DNA of 57,296 bases from a bacterium (GCA_027592325.1 JAQCKO010000007.1:1-57296), one strand, 5' to 3'; counted from the first letter of the stretch, positions 38,305 through 47,014 are shown. The notes: a model not told the origin generated them from the sequence alone. Translations and numbers: made by a program.

Positions 38305-38478
38305 TTACCGGCAGGCGATTCGGTATTCGCAGTAGGTTATGTTTGGATCGATTTCGCGGCGGCACGTAAGCCCACTTTTGTCGTTAATACCGAATGGATG
38401 CAGGAATGCGGCCGGGTGACCAATAAGATAAAAAATGAAGAAGAGATTCGAAACGGCAAGCCCGATCGCGATTAGCAT
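38305..38478 (-). CDS. small ORF, single-TM hypothetical (57 aa)
   Basis: MLIAIGLAVSNLFFIFYLIGHPAAFLHPFGINDKSGLTCRREIDPNITYCEYRIACR, read directly from the minus strand; not in the supplied ORF list. Confidence 0.35.
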   Translation of the reverse strand: MLIAIGLAVSNLFFIFYLIGHPAAFLHPFGINDKSGLTCRREIDPNITYCEYRIACR

Positions 38479-38496
38479 AAGGCCAAGCGATGACGT

Positions 38497-38802
38497 TCAA
38501 ATGACGAATGAGAGGGCAAAAAGCACTGAAAACATGGTCGAAATCCAAAGCCGATTGCGTTTCTCGATGTTATGCTGATGCGCGAATGTGAGCGTGACTC
38601 CCAAAAAGGCGATTTGCATCAATAGGACACTGAGTCCGAGTCTATGCGTTTTATAAAAGAGGGTATCGAAGACAATTCCGAGAAGAAATGCGCCGGCGGC
38701 GAGTTTAGCAGGGGGGAAGATTTCATATGGTTGTAGTAGAACATGCCCGCGAGCGATTGGCATTGTGATAGGGTGCCTGTATGAACCACATAAAATCAAC
38801 AA
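38497..38802 (-). CDS. multi-TM hypothetical protein, possibly a fragment of a longer membrane protein
   Basis: 'FPPAKLAAGAFLLGIVFDTLFYKTHRLGLSVLLMQIAFLGVTLTFAH'; probably starts at the internal MPIARGH. Confidence 0.45.
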   Translation of the reverse strand: MLILCGSYRHPITMPIARGHVLLQPYEIFPPAKLAAGAFLLGIVFDTLFYKTHRLGLSVLLMQIAFLGVTLTFAHQHNIEKRNRLWISTMFSVLFALSFVI

Positions 38803-38992
38803 CCTGGCCCGAGGGTTGTAGACTGTAAAATAGTAGACGAATGCAAATAGTTCTCTCGCTATGCTTGAGAATTTGTCAATTCATGAACAAATGTGAGGGA
38901 TCTGTTCATATCGCATAGATGGTTTCGTCGAGATGCGCCCCGCAATGGCCATTGCGCTTGCGCGAATATCCTTGTCCTGATAGCGTTTTTAC

Positions 38993-39592
38993 ATGAAGAT
39001 TTTACTGGTGCATGGCTACAAAGCCTCACCTGAACACAATTTTTTCCCATGGCTTCATGATAGACTCCGCGATCTTGGGCATGAGGTGATTTTACCAGCG
39101 CTTCCTGAGCCTGCAGCACCTGATCCAGAAGCCTGGACGAAGACGCTCCTTGAGGCGTTTCCCGTTGTGGACGATGAAACCATTGTGGTCGGCCATAGCC
39201 TAGGGGCGGTTTCGGCTCTCCGGTTTTTGGAAGCAGCTGAGGCGCGTAGCCGACCAAAAGGCGCGCTTTTGGTTGCTCCTCCGTGGCGGATTAAAAGCGA
39301 GACCTTCAACGGATTTTTCCTCGATGAACTCGATTTTGAAGTCCTTATGTGGAAAGCGTCACGGTTTACGGTGCTGCATGCGAATGATGATGCGCTTATC
39401 CCTCGCGATCATGCCGATAAATACGCAAAAGAATTATCAGCAAAACTCGTCACGCCAGAAACGGGCGGGCATTTTCAAGGCCAAAAATACGATGTGATTT
39501 TCCATGAGGTTAAAGCGCTTCTTGATGAAACGATCGTTTACGCGCCAGGAAAGAGCCTCGATGATGAATTTGAAGGGGTGAAGGAGATATAA
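38993..39592 (+). CDS. RBBP9/YdeN-type serine hydrolase (alpha/beta fold)
   Basis: MKILLVHGYKASPEHNFFPWL...ETIVVGHSLGAVSALRFLE...ETGGHFQG. Confidence 0.88.
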   Translation: MKILLVHGYKASPEHNFFPWLHDRLRDLGHEVILPALPEPAAPDPEAWTKTLLEAFPVVDDETIVVGHSLGAVSALRFLEAAEARSRPKGALLVAPPWRIKSETFNGFFLDELDFEVLMWKASRFTVLHANDDALIPRDHADKYAKELSAKLVTPETGGHFQGQKYDVIFHEVKALLDETIVYAPGKSLDDEFEGVKEI

Positions 39593-39614
39593 TTTAGTCG
39601 CTGTTGGGATAACT

Positions 39615-40235
39615 ATGTTCACAGGGATAGTAAAGGTCATGGGGGAGATTGCCGATATTTCGGGTTCCGAAGCGGCAAAGCGCTTTTTGATTAAATTTCC
39701 TGAAGGATTTTTACACGAGGTGGAAACGGGGGCGAGTATTGCAATAAATGGAACCTGTTTGACGCTCGTGGAATTTGATGGCAATCGCGGGAGCTTCGAT
39801 GTGATGGGGGAGACGCTTGTGAAGACGAATCTTGGTACGTCAAAGATCGGCGACAAGGTAAATGTAGAGCGATCATTCAAAGTCGGAGACGAAATCGGCG
39901 GTCACCCGATGAGTGGACATATCGCCGGCATGGCAGAAGTGATATTGATTGATGCAGATGGGGAGAATACGACCATGCGATTTTTGTATCCTCAGAACTT
40001 CTCAAAATATCTTTTTGAAAAAGGCTTCATTGGCCTAAATGGGGCAAGTCTTACCGTGACAAATCTCGACAAAAACGCCTCAGTATTCACTATTTGGTTT
40101 ATTCCAGAAACGCTTGAGCGTACAACATTTGGTGCGCTTCAGATTGGCGATAAGGTGAATATGGAAATTGATAGTCAAACTCAGGTGATTGTCGATACGG
40201 TTGAGCGCGTAATGAAAGAGGCAGGAAATTCGTGA
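39615..40235 (+). CDS. ribE: riboflavin synthase (alpha-chain type)
   Basis: MFTGIVKVMGEIADI...GASIAINGTCLTLV...GHPMSGHIAGMAEV...FIGLNGASLTV. Confidence 0.93.
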   Translation: MFTGIVKVMGEIADISGSEAAKRFLIKFPEGFLHEVETGASIAINGTCLTLVEFDGNRGSFDVMGETLVKTNLGTSKIGDKVNVERSFKVGDEIGGHPMSGHIAGMAEVILIDADGENTTMRFLYPQNFSKYLFEKGFIGLNGASLTVTNLDKNASVFTIWFIPETLERTTFGALQIGDKVNMEIDSQTQVIVDTVERVMKEAGNS

Positions 40236-41119
40236 TTATGGACATTGGTGATAAAGCAATAGTTGGATCTGTAATCTTGGTTGTTTTAGTGTTGATCGCA
40301 TCGATCACGGTAAATTACTGGAAGGAAATTGAAGCATATGTAGTGGGACTATCTGGTCCGTCCACGTCTGATCTTGAGATAGAACTGATGCGCGAAATTA
40401 ATAGTGAGAAAGAAGAGAGAGTTAGACTTGAAACACAGATTGCAGAACTGTCACGTATTTCCGAGGAGTTGCAAGAAGTGAATCGATTGCATAACGAACA
40501 AGAACTCGATACGAGTTACTCTGTTACAGATATATTGAATACATGGAGGCCAGTATCTGCGCATATAGTTTGCGACTATGAGTCCTATTATGGAACGGGC
40601 TCGGGCACCCTCGTGGATTATCCAGATGGATCGGTGATTGTTGTTACTAATCAGCATGTAATTTTGGATGATTTCGGCTATGCGCCAGACTATTGCGGTA
40701 TATTTTTACCCGAAAGTTCAACGCCGTTGATTGTGTATAGCGAGGACATGTTTACATCATTTGATGGTACTGATTGGGGCTACTTGGAGATTGAAGAAAG
40801 CAGCATCGATCTTCTCTTGTATGAGGTTATCGACAGAGAGGATAGGTATTACTGTACTGATCTGATGGTTGGTGATGAGGTTATAATACTAGGATATCCA
40901 TCAATCGGCGATGTGGATGATGTAACTGTCACGAGTGGCCTTATTTCCGGATTGGATGAAGATTTCTACATTACCGATGCAAAGATCGAAGCTGGTAATT
41001 CTGGCGGTGCTGCCATATCTCGGAATGGTAACTGCATTTTCGGAATACCTACAGCGACACAAGCGGGGAATTACGAATCGTTAGGTAGAATATTAGATAT
41101 AGGTCTAGTTTTTGAATAA
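40232..41119 (+). CDS. membrane-anchored trypsin-like serine protease (DegP/HtrA-like, no PDZ)
   Basis: N-terminal TM; 'GTGSGTLVDYPDGSVIVVTNQHVI', 'SSIDLLLYEV', 'DAKIEAGNSGGAAIS' consistent with a His/Asp/Ser triad. Confidence 0.85.
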   Translation: MIMDIGDKAIVGSVILVVLVLIASITVNYWKEIEAYVVGLSGPSTSDLEIELMREINSEKEERVRLETQIAELSRISEELQEVNRLHNEQELDTSYSVTDILNTWRPVSAHIVCDYESYYGTGSGTLVDYPDGSVIVVTNQHVILDDFGYAPDYCGIFLPESSTPLIVYSEDMFTSFDGTDWGYLEIEESSIDLLLYEVIDREDRYYCTDLMVGDEVIILGYPSIGDVDDVTVTSGLISGLDEDFYITDAKIEAGNSGGAAISRNGNCIFGIPTATQAGNYESLGRILDIGLVFE

Positions 41120-41143
41120 TAGACTTGTGATCATTGGTTCGCT

Positions 41144-41171
41144 GGATTCCTGCCTTCGCAGGAATGACGAT
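41144..41171. repeat. short dispersed repeat E
   Basis: ggattcctgccttcgcaggaatgacga. Confidence 0.85.
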
Positions 41172-41205
41172 TTGATACGTAATATTTGTACAATTAGTAA
41201 CTAAT

Positions 41206-41607
41206 ATGAATATTGGAATTGTCTACGGAACCTTTCATAAAGAAGTGGAGGAAATTATGCTAAAGGCAGCCGAAAAAGAGGCTGCTGAGCTTGGTATTGA
41301 GGTTGTGGAGCGTGTTCCTGTGCCGGGTTCGGTAGAAAAACCACTCGCGGCGAAGCGTCTGTTGATGCGTGATGATATCGACGGTGTGGTCTTGCTCGGG
41401 ATTATTGAGCGGGGAGAAACGAAACATGGATTCATCATGGGGCAGTCGCTCATGCATGTTGCCATGCAGCTTTCGCTTGAGTTTATGAAGCCAGTGACAC
41501 TTGGGGTAATTGGACCAGAAGTTTTGCCAGAACAAATTGCGCCAAGACTTGAGGCATATGCGAAAAAAGCGGTAAACGCTCAGAAACAGTTATTCACAGA
41601 ATCTTGA
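41206..41607 (+). CDS. ribH: 6,7-dimethyl-8-ribityllumazine synthase-like protein
   Basis: VERVPVPGSVEKPLAAKRLL...DGVVLLGIIERGETKHGFIMGQSLMHVAMQLSLEFMKPVTLGVIGP. Confidence 0.85.
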   Translation: MNIGIVYGTFHKEVEEIMLKAAEKEAAELGIEVVERVPVPGSVEKPLAAKRLLMRDDIDGVVLLGIIERGETKHGFIMGQSLMHVAMQLSLEFMKPVTLGVIGPEVLPEQIAPRLEAYAKKAVNAQKQLFTES

Positions 41608-41785
41608 CAAGAAAAACAAGCTGTTTTACTATCTTTTTAGATATGCAATCTTTCTTCGGAACAATTATTTGCAAGTTTTACGTCATTCGTCTGCTGACGC
41701 TTGGCTGGAATTTTGCATAATTGTTTTGAGACACAAATAGCGATTTTGCAAGATGCCAGTCGGAATCGGTTGGCATCTTTCTTTG
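41604..41785 (+). ncRNA. candidate short transcript (sRNA or 25-aa peptide mRNA)
   Basis: TTGACA-N17-TACTAT (41604-41632); 25-codon ORF MQSFFGTIICKFYVIRLLTLGWNFA from ATG 41643; terminator gatgccagtcggaatcggttggcatctttcttt. Confidence 0.45.
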
Positions 41786-41873
41786 TACACACATCTTATG
41801 AGGACTGAGGGGTTACTCCTAGGATGTGCGCACAAAGCGTACAAATCGTCTCCCTTCGGGGATTGTGGAGGAA

Positions 41874-42098
41874 ATGATGCGTGGAGATCACTACGAGCTT
41901 GATGGATTTTTCGATCCCAACCGGTCGGGTGCTCGCCTTCAGAAAAGGGGGCATGCCGCCGACAAGCCCTCGGAGGGCGCCATTCAACCTGGTACCAGCG
42001 GTGACAAGCGCCGTTTCAGCATCGGTTGTCCAGCGCCCGGTCCGCAGCTCGTCGAGCCACCCGTGAACCCGGTCATCACGACCATTATGCCCCAGTAG
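41874..42098 (+). CDS. short GC-rich hypothetical protein
   Basis: GTGGAGGAA SD before ATGATG; MMRGDHYELDGFFDPNRSGARLQKRGHAADKPSEG... Confidence 0.35.
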   Translation: MMRGDHYELDGFFDPNRSGARLQKRGHAADKPSEGAIQPGTSGDKRRFSIGCPAPGPQLVEPPVNPVITTIMPQ

Positions 42099-42111
42099 GA
42101 GCACTAGAACG

Positions 42112-42309
42112 ATGCAGCTAGATCCCTTACTTCGGTTCGAGAGCAGTGGGACCTCTGGTTTTCCTCCTGATTCCGGCGACACTCCGCTCGTCCAGACGCA
42201 CTGTCTCGACGGTTCCGTAGCCCCGCCGCGCAAGCAGGTGCGCGGTCTGCCTCGTCCCACGGTCCTTGCGGGCCTGCAGTCACTGCAGTGGTCCACGGGA
42301 CCGCTCTAG
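42112..42309 (+). CDS. short GC-rich hypothetical protein
   Basis: SD-like AGGAG before ATG 42112; followed by terminator cccccgtcagcacggctggcgggggagttt. Confidence 0.3.
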   Translation: MQLDPLLRFESSGTSGFPPDSGDTPLVQTHCLDGSVAPPRKQVRGLPRPTVLAGLQSLQWSTGPL

Positions 42310-42559
42310 CGCTTCGGCGCACCTCTCGCGGCATGTAGCGTCCAGCTACTGCGTCCGCCGGGCACTCGCCCGAACTCTATTCCCCCGTCAGCACGGCTGG
42401 CGGGGGAGTTTCATTTGCGTTGGAATCGTTGTATCGCAGCGCTCGATGAATTTGTTGGTTTCGAAATCAGATTCGTTATTCACCCTCTTTGAGGGGTATT
42501 TCATTCATATGTCTGGAAAAATAGATTCTTCGACCTCGTTTCGTTAGAAGGGACTTCGC

Positions 42560-42680
42560 GCAGAAAAACCGCAATTTCCTGCCTGCCCGGCCCGTCCGGC
42601 TCCGCCGTGACTCCGCCGGGAACGAAGTGAAGGATCTATTCGATACGATGGATCCCTGCCTTCGCAGGGATGACGAAATA
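42560..42680. repeat. dispersed repeat block F
   Basis: gaacgaagtgaaggatctattcgatacgatggatccctgccttcgcagggatgacgaaat. Confidence 0.8.
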
Positions 42681-42889
42681 CCCGATTGCTAAATCCCGTC
42701 AATACAGCTGCGCCACAGCAGATAAATCGTTCACTGTATTTCCGTCAGAGTCGGGCAGGTAGGGACCGAAGTGCTTGTCCCTCGAAGCTTCGAAGAAGCG
42801 AAGTGGGAAGACTTACTTGAACGTACGTTGAACGAGGACCGAAGCTGCAAGCCTGCAGATGCAGTGATTTAAGTGTTCCGACTTCCAAA

Positions 42890-42931
42890 ATAAAAGCGGG
42901 CCGTCTTCTAAAAGAGAGGACGACCCGCGAG
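42890..42931 (-). terminator. rho-independent terminator (minus strand)
   Basis: Reverse complement gcgggtcgtcctctc...gaagacggcccgcttttatttt. Confidence 0.75.
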
Positions 42932-42933
42932 GG

Positions 42934-43530
42934 TCACTTGGAGGCCTGGTGATAGCCGGGCTTTCCGTAGCGAGGTCCATGCGACCGCTCTGGGCGCTGG
43001 AGCCAGGCGTGGTAGGTGCCGCGAAGCTCATCGTGAAGGACACGCAGTCCATGGAGCACACGCCCCCAAACGACGCTGCGCACCGTCACAGATGCGCCCA
43101 CGATCCCTTCTCGCCAGAGCGCATTGCGAAGCTGGATTGCGGCCCGAGGACCGTGATACCAGCAGGTGACGAGCGTAATGTTGCCAATGCTGTTACCGGT
43201 ATCGATGAACGCCTTGATATTGCACGCCGCCACAGCGCAGTCACCGAAGGTATTCATGTTGGTTCCGCCATTATTGGCGGGGGAGCATGGAACCCCTGCG
43301 GCTTTGATCAGCCGCACCATCTCGGCGAGGTCTTCGCCGTGAACGGGCGCTGCGTCCCCGCAGGGAATCACGACGACATGCTCACCCATTGTTGCAAGCC
43401 GCTTCGCGACCGCGACCGCTTTCTCTGTCCTTGCCGGATCGAAACGACCTTCATCGTCTCCTCGCGCAGGGAAGCCATGCGCATTCAGCCGCGGTCCGTT
43501 CAGAACCACAACGACATAATTTTTCTGCAT
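42934..43530 (-). CDS. DUF218/YdcF-SanA-like protein, GC-rich
   Basis: 'GGTNMNTFGDCAVAACNIKAFIDTGNSIGNITLVTCWYHGPRAAIQLRNALWREGI' matches the nT..nA...LVTs.yH.pRA pattern; start at second M. Confidence 0.6.
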   Translation of the reverse strand: MQKNYVVVVLNGPRLNAHGFPARGDDEGRFDPARTEKAVAVAKRLATMGEHVVVIPCGDAAPVHGEDLAEMVRLIKAAGVPCSPANNGGTNMNTFGDCAVAACNIKAFIDTGNSIGNITLVTCWYHGPRAAIQLRNALWREGIVGASVTVRSVVWGRVLHGLRVLHDELRGTYHAWLQRPERSHGPRYGKPGYHQASK

Positions 43531-43595
43531 CACTTGTCTCCAATCTTACATTCACAGGTTGGATCGACCTCTTTCTGGCCGAACCAGCCCGTCAA

Positions 43596-44351
43596 TTAGA
43601 GAATGGTCCAAAGACTATCGAAAATCATGCGCTGGGTGGTGCTAATGGCTTTGTCATCAATCACGGCGCCGAATAATTCGCCTTTTTCGCTTGCGGCAAC
43701 ATAGGCCGTTTTGCGTCCATAGACGAAAATATAACTTGGCGCGGCGCTATCGGTGCGTAGCCATTTGCGTTCATCGAGTCCATGCGTGGTTCCGCCTTCG
43801 CCAATGGCAATGGCTTTCACTTTCACCTTGGCCTGCTTTCTGAGCACATTGTAGCGAGGCATGGCAGCTGCAATGAGGTCACGAATGCCGGCAGATGAAT
43901 ACACACGGTATGTTTTCGATGATTGCTTTTTGGTGTGCGAAAGAACATCCCGGAGCAAGTCGCGCACTCCTTCTCGACCCTCGTAGTATCGAACGGATGG
44001 CTCTTCGCCAGCGCTCCCAAGGAGGTCTTGAAGGTGGGGGATATGCTCCGTCACTTTTTGTCGCGCTTCCTGAATCGCTACTTCACGCCGCGTTAAGAGT
44101 CCCCGTAGCTTTTGTGGGTCCTCGGGCATAAAGTGCCGCCTCGCAGAGCTGTCCACGAAACGAATAAGTCCCGCTTGCTGCAAACGCTTAATGGCGTCAT
44201 ACGTGGTCCCGCGATTCAGGTGCGCTTCTTCTGCAATTCTGCGAAGCGGAGCGGATCCAAGCGTAAGGAGTGTCTTGTAAACAAGATAGTCCCGTTCCTT
44301 TATGCCAAGAAGCTCAATTGTTTGCTTAGATAGAGTAGATTTTGATGCCAT
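43596..44351 (-). CDS. TrmB-family transcriptional regulator
   Basis: LLGIKERDYLVYKTLLTLGSAPLRRIAEEAHLNRGTTYDAIKRLQQAGLIRFV; effector region 'VRYYEGREGVRDLLRDVL'. Confidence 0.85.
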   Translation of the reverse strand: MASKSTLSKQTIELLGIKERDYLVYKTLLTLGSAPLRRIAEEAHLNRGTTYDAIKRLQQAGLIRFVDSSARRHFMPEDPQKLRGLLTRREVAIQEARQKVTEHIPHLQDLLGSAGEEPSVRYYEGREGVRDLLRDVLSHTKKQSSKTYRVYSSAGIRDLIAAAMPRYNVLRKQAKVKVKAIAIGEGGTTHGLDERKWLRTDSAAPSYIFVYGRKTAYVAASEKGELFGAVIDDKAISTTQRMIFDSLWTIL

Positions 44352-44497
44352 ATCTGTCTATATTTTTTCGATGACTACTATCATATATATCTATTATCAC
44401 TAATTCTAGCGTATTTCAATGCGTTCATTTGTGTCAAGAACTATTCGGCAATATTGGCTCTTCCATCAGTACATTGCGGCATGTATCATAAAGCCGT

Positions 44498-45478
44498 ATG
44501 AAAAAAACTCTAGAATCAGTTCTGCAGAATTATGATATTGGTGTGGTGCGCCAAATAAAAAAGATGACGAGCGGTCTGATTCATCAGAGTTTTCGCGTAA
44601 ATACAGAGAGCGGCATGTATACCCTGCAAGCAATTCACGACGTCCTTGGAAGCAATGGCGTTTTTGCTGATGTCGCTGCCGTAATGGATCACCTTGCAAA
44701 AAAGAACGTAGAGGCGCCGCAGCTTGTGCGAACACGGGAAGGGGGACTGTATGCGGAGCATGATGGGCATCGGTATCGGCTGCAAACCTATGTGGAGGGT
44801 GATGTTATAAATGTCGTTGAATCAGAAGATCAGGCGCGCGCGGCCGGGGCCATGCTTGGGCGTTTTCATGCGGCAATGGCCGATATTGACCACCAGTTTC
44901 AAACCGAGCTTGGGCTGCACCGGACAGGGAAGGTGATTGCCGCGCTTCGCGAGGCAGCAGAGGAGTATAAACACGAAGAAATTTTTGCCGAGGTTGCCGA
45001 TGACGTTGATTTTGTTCTTGAAACGCTTCCAGCGCTTGTGTTTCCAGACTCGCTTCCAAAGCGCGTTATGCATGGCGATCCGAAAATATCGAATGTTGTC
45101 TTTCGCGGAGGGGAGGCTGTGGCGATGATTGACCTCGATACCTGCGATCGCCTCACTGTTCTTGCCGATGTAGGCGATGCCTTTCGTTCATGGTGTGGGG
45201 GCAATGAAAGCGCAGAAGAGAATCACTTTCGCGCAGAATTTATGCAAGCCGGGCTTGAAGGATACCTTTCAGAAATGGATGGTGTGCTAACGGAAGCAGA
45301 ACACGCTTGGCTGCCAAAATGCGCCAAAACCATCACCCTCGAGCTTGTTGCGCGCTTTTTGACCGACTATTTCCGCGATACGTACTTTGGCTGGGACGAA
45401 CATCGTTTTGCATCACGTCGCGCTCATAACCTTCGCCGCGCGCGTAATCAGCTGATGTTGTTTAAGAGTATTTCGTAA
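44498..45478 (+). CDS. aminoglycoside phosphotransferase/choline kinase-like kinase (possibly N-acetylhexosamine kinase-like)
   Basis: 'MLGRFHAAMADI', 'RVMHGDPKISNVVFRGGEAVAMIDLDTCDRLTVLADVGDAFRSW'. Confidence 0.87.
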   Translation: MKKTLESVLQNYDIGVVRQIKKMTSGLIHQSFRVNTESGMYTLQAIHDVLGSNGVFADVAAVMDHLAKKNVEAPQLVRTREGGLYAEHDGHRYRLQTYVEGDVINVVESEDQARAAGAMLGRFHAAMADIDHQFQTELGLHRTGKVIAALREAAEEYKHEEIFAEVADDVDFVLETLPALVFPDSLPKRVMHGDPKISNVVFRGGEAVAMIDLDTCDRLTVLADVGDAFRSWCGGNESAEENHFRAEFMQAGLEGYLSEMDGVLTEAEHAWLPKCAKTITLELVARFLTDYFRDTYFGWDEHRFASRRAHNLRRARNQLMLFKSIS

Positions 45479-45483
45479 CAACC

Positions 45484-45512
45484 TTGACAATTTTTGGTAA
45501 AACAAGTAAGTT
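45484..45512 (+). promoter_or_regulatory. sigma70-type promoter
   Basis: TTGACA-N17-TAAGTT upstream of the 45540 gene (coordinates +/-2 nt). Confidence 0.6.
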
Positions 45513-45539
45513 CAGCTGTTCTTTTTCAGTGGAGGAAAG

Positions 45540-46184
45540 GTGGTGAAAAGAGTGGATAGTCTGAAGCTCCAATTCGGAGCGCGTCTTCACGGAGCGCTGG
45601 AGGCGGCAGAGGACGTGCGGCTTCTGCGCATTTCACGTGAGGATGACGAGCGCCGGTTGCAAATGCTCGAGGGGGTGGCACGATTCGTGATCATTCTCTC
45701 GTCGGCGCTGCTAGCCATTGGGCTTGCCGTGCTGATGCATGGTTTTTTCATGGAGGAGGTGTTTTGGCGGGGCACGCGTCTCGCTTACTTCGTTGGGAAC
45801 GACGGAGCCTTGACGTTTTTGACGGTATTGCCGATGGCGCTCGGCCTTCTGCCGTTACTGCTCGTCCTTGAGAGCATGTGGCAGGTGGAGTGCCGGCTCG
45901 GGCGGGTCGAGGTGCATCCTGCGGAGGACGATCCTCGCTTGCCGTATGTAGAAGCGCTCGTCGCCTTCGTGAAGCAGGATGCTGCGATTGAACGCGCGGC
46001 GCGTGTCGCTGCTGCTCGTGGGGGGACGGCAAACTCGCCTCCGCTGCCTCGCTACAGCCTTTATGCGGAAGCAGAAGTGTTGCTTGAGGCAGAGGGCCCC
46101 CTTGGTCAGCTCCCGCAAGGTCACTCCGATCTGCTCGATCGGTGGCGCGCGCTCATTCGGACGCGAGCTGCACAGGTCGACTGA
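45540..46184 (+). CDS. two-TM hypothetical protein, GC-rich, GTG start
   Basis: SD ggagg; TM segments 'FVIILSSALLAIGLAVLMHGFFM' and 'ALTFLTVLPMALGLLPLLLVL'; terminator gcccgttccacacattcgtggtgcgggcg downstream. Confidence 0.75.
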   Translation: MVKRVDSLKLQFGARLHGALEAAEDVRLLRISREDDERRLQMLEGVARFVIILSSALLAIGLAVLMHGFFMEEVFWRGTRLAYFVGNDGALTFLTVLPMALGLLPLLLVLESMWQVECRLGRVEVHPAEDDPRLPYVEALVAFVKQDAAIERAARVAAARGGTANSPPLPRYSLYAEAEVLLEAEGPLGQLPQGHSDLLDRWRALIRTRAAQVD

Positions 46185-46294
46185 CGCCCGTTCCACACAT
46201 TCGTGGTGCGGGCGTCTTCTTATTCGTCGTTTCTCGACCTTCGCCACTTAGGCTCGCAGCTGCACCTGAGCAGTCTAAGGTATTTTCAATTTGT

Positions 46295-46545
46295 AAAGAA
46301 TAGATCTCTCGCTGCTCGAGAATTTGCGCATCTTGTCACTCTTGGCTCCGCATGCCCCTCGAATCTCCTAAGGAGCAAAGCGGGGACTAGGAGAATATCG
46401 CTTGTCGAATGTGATTTGCTGGATTCCTGCCTTCGCAGGAATGACGAAATACGAAAGACCCCTCAAAACCTCATACCTGAAACCTGTCAACTGTAACCTA
46501 TCCTCCCTAACGCCTAATAGCTACCAGCTACTTGCTAGTAGTGAT
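46295..46545. repeat. dispersed intergenic mosaic repeat block G
   Basis: agatctctcgctgctcgagaatttg; ggattcctgccttcgcaggaatgacgaaat; aacctcatacctgaaacctgtcaactgtaacct; aatagctaccagctacttgctagtag. Confidence 0.8.
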
Positions 46546-46957
46546 ACTCCTTCCCACGATTAATCGTTCCGGCGCGGTAGAGCTGCTCTAAAAAGAAGAG
46601 ATGCGCCATATCGTGTGTGGTCGTCATCGGAGAGAGAGATATACGCCGGCCTGCACGTGCTTTTTGTTGTTTTGTAAATCCTTTCGGCCCGCCAAGAAGG
46701 ACGGAAAGATGCACCCCGTCGTTTTCATATCCTCGGAGCATTTCGGCAAATCGTTCTGAATGCATTGAATCGCCGTCTGCATCGAGGAGCAATACCGTGT
46801 CACCGGCAGGAATACTCGTGAAAGCGCGATCGGCATTTTTTACTGCAATATGCGTAAGCCTAACGAAGCCAGAAAGTCGTTTTACGAATTCATTACGAAG
46901 CTCAAAAAACGGTCCCTTCGGAAGATCTCCAACCGTAATAAATGTAAGGTAAATCAT
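46535..46957 (-). CDS. rlmH: 23S rRNA (pseudouridine1915-N3)-methyltransferase
   Basis: 'TVLLLDADGDSMHSERFAEML...LGGPKGF...ISLSPMTTTHDMAHLFFLEQLYRAGTINRGKEYHY'. Confidence 0.9.
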   Translation of the reverse strand: MIYLTFITVGDLPKGPFFELRNEFVKRLSGFVRLTHIAVKNADRAFTSIPAGDTVLLLDADGDSMHSERFAEMLRGYENDGVHLSVLLGGPKGFTKQQKARAGRRISLSPMTTTHDMAHLFFLEQLYRAGTINRGKEYHY

Positions 46958-46985
46958 ATGTCCCCAGATTAACACAAGAACGCTC

Positions 46986-47014
46986 TTGACAAGAAAAACA
47001 CAATGATTTACAAT
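46986..47014 (+). promoter_or_regulatory. rRNA promoter
   Basis: TTGACA-N17-TACAAT upstream of the 23S leader. Confidence 0.75.

Noticed and set aside
41796-42296. 166-aa minus-strand ORF
   Set aside because: R/G/C-rich shadow ORF; plus-strand short ORFs with SD and terminator fit better, though they are also uncertain.
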